Shown here piece by piece: positions 1-4,103 of a DNA stretch of 6,773 nt. Source of the stretch: Bacteroidota bacterium (GTDB lineage: Bacteria > Bacteroidota > Rhodothermia > Rhodothermales > Bin80). A program made the translations under genes and the position numbers. The stretch's first letter is position 1, and every line of letters starts with the position of its first letter. The stretch lies in the NCBI GenBank assembly GCA_026702635.1, contig JAPPBZ010000249.1:1-6773 (forward strand), written 5' to 3'. The notes below the pieces were generated by a model. It searched no databases. It was not told the origin of the DNA and was given only the letters and a program-made list of their open reading frames with translations.

Positions 1-1137
1 GCCATTATGCTGTTCATCGGTGTACGAAGTGGCAACGGGGGATACGTTTTGGTTCCAGCGCCGTCCTCCTTCCGGGTAGGTCGACAGAATTTCTGCAATC
101 GTTGATTCGTCCAGTCCATCGGCCTCGAAAACTTCACGAGCATAATCGTGGTCATAGGCGGCAATGTTTTGCCGATAAAGATTCTGCCCATGCCTCTGAG
201 GTGCTCCAACCGCGTAGAAATCCACTCGATGCCTTTCGTTGATATTCCATGCACCGGCAACATAATAAGCCCATGCGTCTGTCCATGTGCCATCATAATA
301 GCCATTGCCCGACTTCCGAACGCCACTTACCGTAAATGCAAAGCGGTTGTCTATCAATCCTGTTGAAGCAGAGACGGTTGATTTGAGAAATCCGTCATTC
401 CCAAACTCCTGCTTTGCCATGACACGTCGTCTATTCGCAGCGGGATCCGTAAGGATATTCAGCGTTCCACCGATAGAAGGTGTCGCCAGATTCACCGCGG
501 ACAGTCCCCGTTGTAACTGAATTGAGGTAGTTGCATCCCCAACACCATCCCAGTTCGACCAGTAAACCCAACCATTCTCCATATCATTCACCGGCACTCC
601 ATTGATCATGACGGCTACATTCCGCTGATTAAATCCACGTACATTCACCCGTGCATCCCCTGCTCCACCCCCCTGAGCGGTGCTATAAACGGAAGGGGTC
701 GTATTCAAAACCAACGGCACATCGCGAGAGCCTAGCTCACGCTGGACCTGGAGCTTCTCAATGTCTGAGTAAGCGACCGGAGTTTGCCGGTTTAAAGCTC
801 TTGATGCGAATAATTCCAAGGCTTCCAATGCCTGACTCGACGCTTGCAGCGCAAAATCAAACGTGACATTTGAACCCTGAAGCGTGATGGACTGCAATAT
901 CGCTTCATATCCGACAAAGGACACTTCAATGGCGTAAGTACCTGGAGACAAATCACTAATTACGTAAGCCCCATCACTATCTGTTGCTGTACCAGTAACT
1001 GTGCCGGCTACAACGACCGTTGCACCCGGGAGAGGTAAGCCGGACTCTGCGTCCGTTACGACTCCGCTGATGGTACTCTGAGCGTTTACAGAACCGACAA
1101 TTAGGAGTGAGAAAAGAATCGAATAAATAGATTTCAT
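1..1137 (-). CDS. TonB-dependent outer-membrane receptor with N-terminal carboxypeptidase-regulatory-like domain (3' part missing)
   Basis: This is the first 379 codons of an outer-membrane active-transport receptor. It starts at the ATG at 1137 and is still open at the left edge, so most of the beta barrel is missing. Residues 1-19 form a signal peptide: MKS, a hydrophobic core, then VNA before QS. Residues 22-100 match a carboxypeptidase-regulatory-like beta-sandwich, with SGVVTDAESGLPLPGATV, the DSDGAYVISDLSPGTY stretch and a VGYE end. The plug covers about 120-235. It includes RVNVRGFNQRN (163-173), an INGVPVND / ENGWVYWSNW block (178-196), and QRGLSAVNLATPSIGGTLNILT (209-230). The first barrel strands follow, with alternating aromatic and small residues. 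Such receptors bind a ligand outside and release it to the periplasm using TonB/ExbBD energy. The ligand cannot be read from the sequence. No SusD-like gene lies upstream. No clear Shine-Dalgarno sequence precedes the ATG, as is common in Bacteroidota. It is 323 bp downstream of mutS2 and probably has its own promoter. Confidence 0.95.
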   Translation of the reverse strand, partial: MKSIYSILFSLLIVGSVNAQSTISGVVTDAESGLPLPGATVVVAGTVTGTATDSDGAYVISDLSPGTYAIEVSFVGYEAILQSITLQGSNVTFDFALQASSQALEALELFASRALNRQTPVAYSDIEKLQVQRELGSRDVPLVLNTTPSVYSTAQGGGAGDARVNVRGFNQRNVAVMINGVPVNDMENGWVYWSNWDGVGDATTSIQLQRGLSAVNLATPSIGGTLNILTDPAANRRRVMAKQEFGNDGFLKSTVSASTGLIDNRFAFTVSGVRKSGNGYYDGTWTDAWAYYVAGAWNINERHRVDFYAVGAPQRHGQNLYRQNIAAYDHDYAREVFEADGLDESTIAEILSTYPEGGRRWNQNVSPVATSYTDEQHNG

Positions 1138-1226
1138 GGTAAAAATCGAAATGGTTGTGAGCTACGTTTTACCCCAATGGGAGCAAAAATCCCCGGATTA
1201 ATGTTTCCCCCCTGTCAACACTAGGT

Positions 1227-1247
1227 TAAATCTAAATATAGGATTTA
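1227..1247. promoter_or_regulatory. AT-rich inverted repeat upstream of the left receptor gene
   Basis: TAAATC at 1227-1232 is mirrored by GATTTA at 1242-1247 around a nine-base AT-rich centre. It lies about 90-110 bp upstream of the receptor ATG. The minus strand reads TATATTTAGATTTA here, which twice approaches the Bacteroidota -7 element TAnnTTTG but lacks the final G and has no TTG at the right distance. It could be an operator or part of a promoter. AT-rich six-base repeats also arise by chance, so the call is weak. Confidence 0.2.
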
Positions 1248-1412
1248 CTGCTGTCTGTTTGGGGACAAATGTGTGAGCTTTTTCGGAAATAATGTAGATG
1301 GTTCGGAATTATCAAATGGGCCTGATATATACATGTCCCTCGTTCCAGAGTTTGGGGCAGAACAAGATCTCATCTCTGTAACAAAAGCAACAAAACCAAT
1401 CTAAAGAAGCGG

Positions 1413-1428
1413 ATCTGTGGACACAGAT
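1413..1428. terminator. Short palindrome 33 bp after the mutS2 stop, possible weak hairpin
   Basis: ATCTGT (1413-1418) and ACAGAT (1423-1428) can form a 6-bp stem around a GGAC tetraloop. The next base pair inward also matches, giving a near-perfect 16-base palindrome. The position just downstream of the mutS2 stop would suit a transcript end. The stem is short and has no immediate T-run on the minus strand: the downstream sequence is only generally T-rich. It may therefore be a weak terminator, a processing site, a protein-binding site or chance. Confidence 0.2.
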
Positions 1429-1460
1429 GACACTTGGATAGCCGAACTCGGTGGCATGCC

Positions 1461-3599
1461 TTATATCTTCACAATCGTGACTCCCGGGTTCGCATCCAAG
1501 CATTCGAATTCCTTGTTCACCTCGGCAGTTTCTAAGTAACTGTGAATCGCACTGCGCAGCGCGCCCGTGCCAGTACCATGAATGATTTCAACCGTGGACA
1601 AATTCGCACCGGCGCCCTGATCCAGCAGCTTTTCTACCTCCACAAGCGCCTCACTTACACGAAAACCCCGAAGATCAATACGGGGCCGGGGCACAGATAC
1701 ACGTACCTTGCCCTTCCGACGAAGCTTCGTTTGCTTGATGGGGGTGAGCCGCTTCAGTGCAACCTTCATACGCATATTCCCGGCAGAAACCAGTGCATTA
1801 CGTCCCTGAATGGACAGGATCTCACAGGGAGAATTCCCAGCATCGATGACGGCCTGCTGCCCCACTTTCAACTGAACTGCGGGTAATGGCTCCGCTTTCC
1901 CTGGTGCTCTGCGCACCGTAGGTCTGGATGAAGGACGCGCAGGGTCACTTTCGGGGACTAGCTCGGGCTCGGGCATCCTCGAAAAGGATTCCAGTTTAGA
2001 GATACGATCCCGATAACTTGCAATGAGAGACTCGAGCGTAACGCCCGGCTTGCCCAGAATTTGACGGGCCCGTGCTAGGACAGCCGGACTGAACTTCATT
2101 CGACTGGCAATCCGAAAGGCGTATGATGAGCCAGGAAGCCCTTGGCGAAAAAGGAATGTCGGCCGCAACGTGTCCTCATCAAAATCCATTGATCCATTGA
2201 CAACCGCCGCCGCTTCATGCGCATACGCCTTTAACGTTCCGTGGTGTGTGGTCACCACCGTCAGTGCTCCTGAAGCAGTAAAGTGCTCCAATACTGCTTG
2301 TGCAAGTGCACCCCCCTCCGCTGGATCTGTACCCGTTCCGATCTCGTCAACTAACATGAGCACGCCCTCTGCCGCCACCTCACACATTTGCTGCAAGCCA
2401 GCAATCCGTGCACTGAAGGTAGAGAGATCCCGTTCGATGGATTGTTCATCGCCAATTTCGACGAGAATCTGATTGAACGATCCAAATATTGACTCGGGGT
2501 GCGCAGGAATCGGAATACCGCATCCTAGCATGACGAGCATGAGCCCACATGTTTTCATGGCTACGGTCTTGCCTCCTGCATTCGGGCCCGTAATGACTAA
2601 GGTTCGTGTTTCTCCGCCGAGGGACAGGGTCGATGGAACAATTTCTTTTGATTTGCCGGTCAGCAGTAGCGCCGGGTTTTTCCCTTCGCGAATTTCCAGA
2701 ACCGGATCCTCCGATAATTTTGGGACCACGCCCCCAAGCCTGATACCCAGTTGCGCCTTGGCATGCAAGAGATCAATCTTCCCCAGGATGAATAGATTAT
2801 GTTCAATCGTAGTGGCGTGCTCACGTACGCGATTTGTCAACTCTCGCAGGAGTCGTTCAATTTCTCGCTGCTCCTGCGCTTCCAAAATTCGGACCTCGTT
2901 ACCCAAGTCAAGGCAGACTGCAGGTTCGAGGTACACAGTCTGGCCTGTCGCGGAGCTATCATGCACGAATCCCCGCATTTTCCGTTTCGCCTCGGCGCGT
3001 AGTGGGATAACCATCCGGCCGGCACGCATTGTCAGTTGATTCTCTGCAGCATATCCCTGTTGAATTGCTCGATTCAGTAATTCGCGTAATTTTTCCCTGA
3101 GCGCCTGCTGACGCTGACGCAGCCTCCTGCGAATTTGGCGTAATTCTGTCGACGCGGTGTCCTTTACTCTCCCATTCGAGTCAACGGTGCGCTCAATGTG
3201 CTGCTCTAGTTCTTGAAGTAATCCGATCGGGCGAACCACCCTGGCCAGGATGTCGTAGCCTTCTCTGGAGAAGAATGTCCGTATTCGCCGACTTGCTCGA
3301 CAAACTCTGCGTACTTCATCCAAGGATTCGGCATTGAGAATAGCTCCATCTGGATGCGCCTGCTCAAGGTATGGTCGTACATCAATGAAATCCTGTAAAG
3401 GAAGCGTGTCTCCGCGCAAGAGGTGACCTTGCAATGCATCCGTGTGTGTTAGAGAAAGCCTTCGGAGCCCTGAATCTGACACTGGGTGCAGTGCATTGAG
3501 CTCTTCTGTCCCCATGGAGCTCACGAGCATCTCTTTCATCCACCGGACCAGGGTGTTGAAACCCAATTTTTCTGCCACTCTATCCGAGACCATTTTCAT
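1461..3599 (-). CDS. mutS2: MutS2 family ATPase with KOW-like and C-terminal Smr domains
   Basis: This complete 712-residue MutS2 is a cytosolic homodimeric ABC-type ATPase. In different bacteria, family members suppress homologous recombination by acting on branched DNA, or split collided ribosomes. Visible in order are: an N-terminal core starting EKLGF (10-14) with SSMGTEELNALHPVSD (27-42); Arg/Leu-rich helical clamp and lever segments (about 85-290); Walker A GPNAGGKT (338-345); the signature region GDEQSIERDLSTFSARI (383-399); Walker B LMLVDEIGTGTD (414-425) with the DE pair at 418-419; the switch TTHHGTLK (450-457); a KOW-like domain (about 578-621); and Smr (about 638-712) with IDLRG (641-645) and HGTGTG (674-679), ending GVTIVKI. 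It lacks mismatch-recognition domain I, as MutS2 does. It is shorter than the usual 770-790 residues because the coiled coil after the ATPase is mostly absent, leaving a Pro/Arg-rich linker (about 540-577). The ATG at 3599 fits the family N-terminus; a second ATG two codons on (3593) is equally possible. All catalytic motifs are intact. Confidence 0.97.
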   Translation of the reverse strand: MKMVSDRVAEKLGFNTLVRWMKEMLVSSMGTEELNALHPVSDSGLRRLSLTHTDALQGHLLRGDTLPLQDFIDVRPYLEQAHPDGAILNAESLDEVRRVCRASRRIRTFFSREGYDILARVVRPIGLLQELEQHIERTVDSNGRVKDTASTELRQIRRRLRQRQQALREKLRELLNRAIQQGYAAENQLTMRAGRMVIPLRAEAKRKMRGFVHDSSATGQTVYLEPAVCLDLGNEVRILEAQEQREIERLLRELTNRVREHATTIEHNLFILGKIDLLHAKAQLGIRLGGVVPKLSEDPVLEIREGKNPALLLTGKSKEIVPSTLSLGGETRTLVITGPNAGGKTVAMKTCGLMLVMLGCGIPIPAHPESIFGSFNQILVEIGDEQSIERDLSTFSARIAGLQQMCEVAAEGVLMLVDEIGTGTDPAEGGALAQAVLEHFTASGALTVVTTHHGTLKAYAHEAAAVVNGSMDFDEDTLRPTFLFRQGLPGSSYAFRIASRMKFSPAVLARARQILGKPGVTLESLIASYRDRISKLESFSRMPEPELVPESDPARPSSRPTVRRAPGKAEPLPAVQLKVGQQAVIDAGNSPCEILSIQGRNALVSAGNMRMKVALKRLTPIKQTKLRRKGKVRVSVPRPRIDLRGFRVSEALVEVEKLLDQGAGANLSTVEIIHGTGTGALRSAIHSYLETAEVNKEFECLDANPGVTIVKI

Positions 3600-3647
3600 T
3601 GCAACTAATCCAGTAACCCCATCCCATTGAGTTCTTGCCCAAGCCCG

Positions 3648-3809
3648 TCAACTCCATCCTCGCTGATTATTCCGAAACCTTAAAATATCAGCAGTTTCGA
3701 CTACGCCGAAGATACGCATTAATGAGCCTGTCTCACCTGTATTGAGAGCATCTCGAACTGCGAACATGAACTTTGTCACCGCAGAGCTAGGAGTGCATGA
3801 ATAATTCAT
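3648..3809 (-). CDS. Candidate 53-residue small protein upstream of mutS2, unrecognised
   Basis: An open frame starts at the ATG at 3809 and stops at TGA 3648-3650, 48 bp before the mutS2 start and in the same frame as mutS2. GGAGG (minus strand, 3815-3819) sits five bases ahead of the ATG, which is the best Shine-Dalgarno match I found in the window. The frame also extends to a TTG at 3869. The predicted peptide begins MNYSCTPSSAVTKF and is mixed in character, with no signal peptide, membrane segment or motif that I recognise. The ATG falls inside the palindrome ATGAATAATTCAT (3797-3809). It could be a small leader gene for mutS2, the remnant of an older gene, or chance. Short length and lack of a recognised family keep confidence low. 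Confidence 0.2.
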   Translation of the reverse strand: MNYSCTPSSAVTKFMFAVRDALNTGETGSLMRIFGVVETADILRFRNNQRGWS

Positions 3810-3872
3810 ATTCGCCTCCGTGATTGCTACAGCCAATCTATGTCCACTGCAGACAGGGGAAGCAGCCAAGAT

Positions 3873-3914
3873 TGCATACGGGTGGTATTCTGTTTAGTAC
3901 CTGCCCGTCGTGCA
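3873..3914. repeat. Interrupted inverted repeat (13 base pairs in three blocks)
   Basis: On the plus strand TGCA (3873-3876), ACGGG (3878-3882) and GGTA (3884-3887) pair with TACC (3898-3901), CCCGT (3904-3908) and TGCA (3911-3914). The loop is ten bases, and the small internal loops are one base against two. As RNA or cruciform this gives one long imperfect hairpin. On the minus strand an outer AAGAT/ATCTT pairing could extend it. There is no T-run on either side, so it is not an ordinary intrinsic terminator. It may be the core of an intergenic repeat, part of a structured RNA, or a remnant of a mobile element end. Confidence 0.5.
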
Positions 3915-4062
3915 CCCAGCAACCTGAATCTTAGCCCATCAGCGAGGCAGAATTGTGCCCTAAGACGCTTGCGGTAGCAACCATTGTAACCATGGGAATG
4001 ATACAGTGATGCGAGTAATGGAGCAAATCGTCTACTGAATCCTGAACTCCGAGCGGCGACGC

Positions 4063-4083
4063 GGCGTACTGATCCGCTACGCC
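4063..4083. repeat. Short hairpin 20 bp downstream of the large receptor stop
   Basis: GGCGTA (4063-4068) and TACGCC (4078-4083) form a perfect 6-bp GC-rich stem with a nine-base loop. It begins about 20 bp past the TAG of the receptor gene in its direction of transcription, a fitting place for a transcript end. No T-run follows on the minus strand, so it would be Rho-dependent, a 3'-end-stabilising hairpin, or part of the same structured element as the 3873-3914 repeat. Confidence 0.3.
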
Positions 4084-4103
4084 ATACCCTGACAATATGC
4101 CTT

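Larger units (their letters stand above)
1138..1460. other. Intergenic region between mutS2 and the left receptor gene
   Basis: These 323 bp separate the mutS2 stop from the receptor start. I see no credible gene: the one open frame on the minus strand (1312-1503) overlaps the mutS2 end and is rich in Cys and Trp with no domain-like pattern. An AT-rich stretch at about 1226-1247 is the most likely promoter zone for the receptor, but I could not fit a good -33 TTG / -7 TAnnTTTG pair or a good sigma70 pair. A perfect TTGACA occurs on the minus strand at 1213-1218 without a matching -10 at normal spacing. The seven-base repeat TTCGGAA occurs twice, 20 bp apart (1282-1288 and 1302-1308). No tRNA-like or other RNA gene is visible. 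Confidence 0.6.
3600..4103. other. 504-bp intergenic region between the large receptor and mutS2, with inverted repeats
   Basis: No recognised gene lies between the receptor stop and the mutS2 start. The half nearer mutS2 contains the weak 53-codon candidate. The half nearer the receptor (about 3827-4103) contains two inverted repeats and one minus-strand frame that stays open from TAA in the receptor tail (about 4124) to TAG at 3827-3829. That frame is roughly 100 codons, is Arg-rich, and has no ATG, GTG or TTG in its first half. Such a pattern suits a structured or repeated non-coding element better than a gene. I found no tRNA, no RNase P or tmRNA signatures, and no strong terminator with a T-run. 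The mutS2 promoter should lie somewhere here but I cannot place it. Confidence 0.5.

Noticed and set aside
1190..1218. Sigma70-type promoter using TTGACA at 1213-1218 (minus strand)
   Set aside because: No -10-like hexamer lies 16-18 bp downstream; the nearest AT-rich hexamer is only 12 bp away.
1138..1460. tRNA, riboswitch or CRISPR array in the gap
   Set aside because: No cloverleaf elements, no GTTCGA-type T-loop with matching arms, no regularly spaced repeats and no known riboswitch core were seen here or in 3600-4103.
1312..1503. 63-codon minus-strand open frame across the mutS2 stop
   Set aside because: It starts inside mutS2 in another frame, is rich in Cys and Trp, and has no recognisable motif or good ribosome-binding site.
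2473..3039. 188-codon open frame on the plus strand
   Set aside because: It lies fully antisense to the ATPase and clamp coding part of mutS2; its Ser/Arg/Pro-rich translation has no domain pattern, while the minus strand carries a clear family protein.
3600..3650. N-terminal extension of MutS2 upstream of the ATG at 3599
   Set aside because: The frame is open back to the TGA at 3648-3650 but offers no ATG, GTG or TTG, and the family N-terminus matches right after the ATG.
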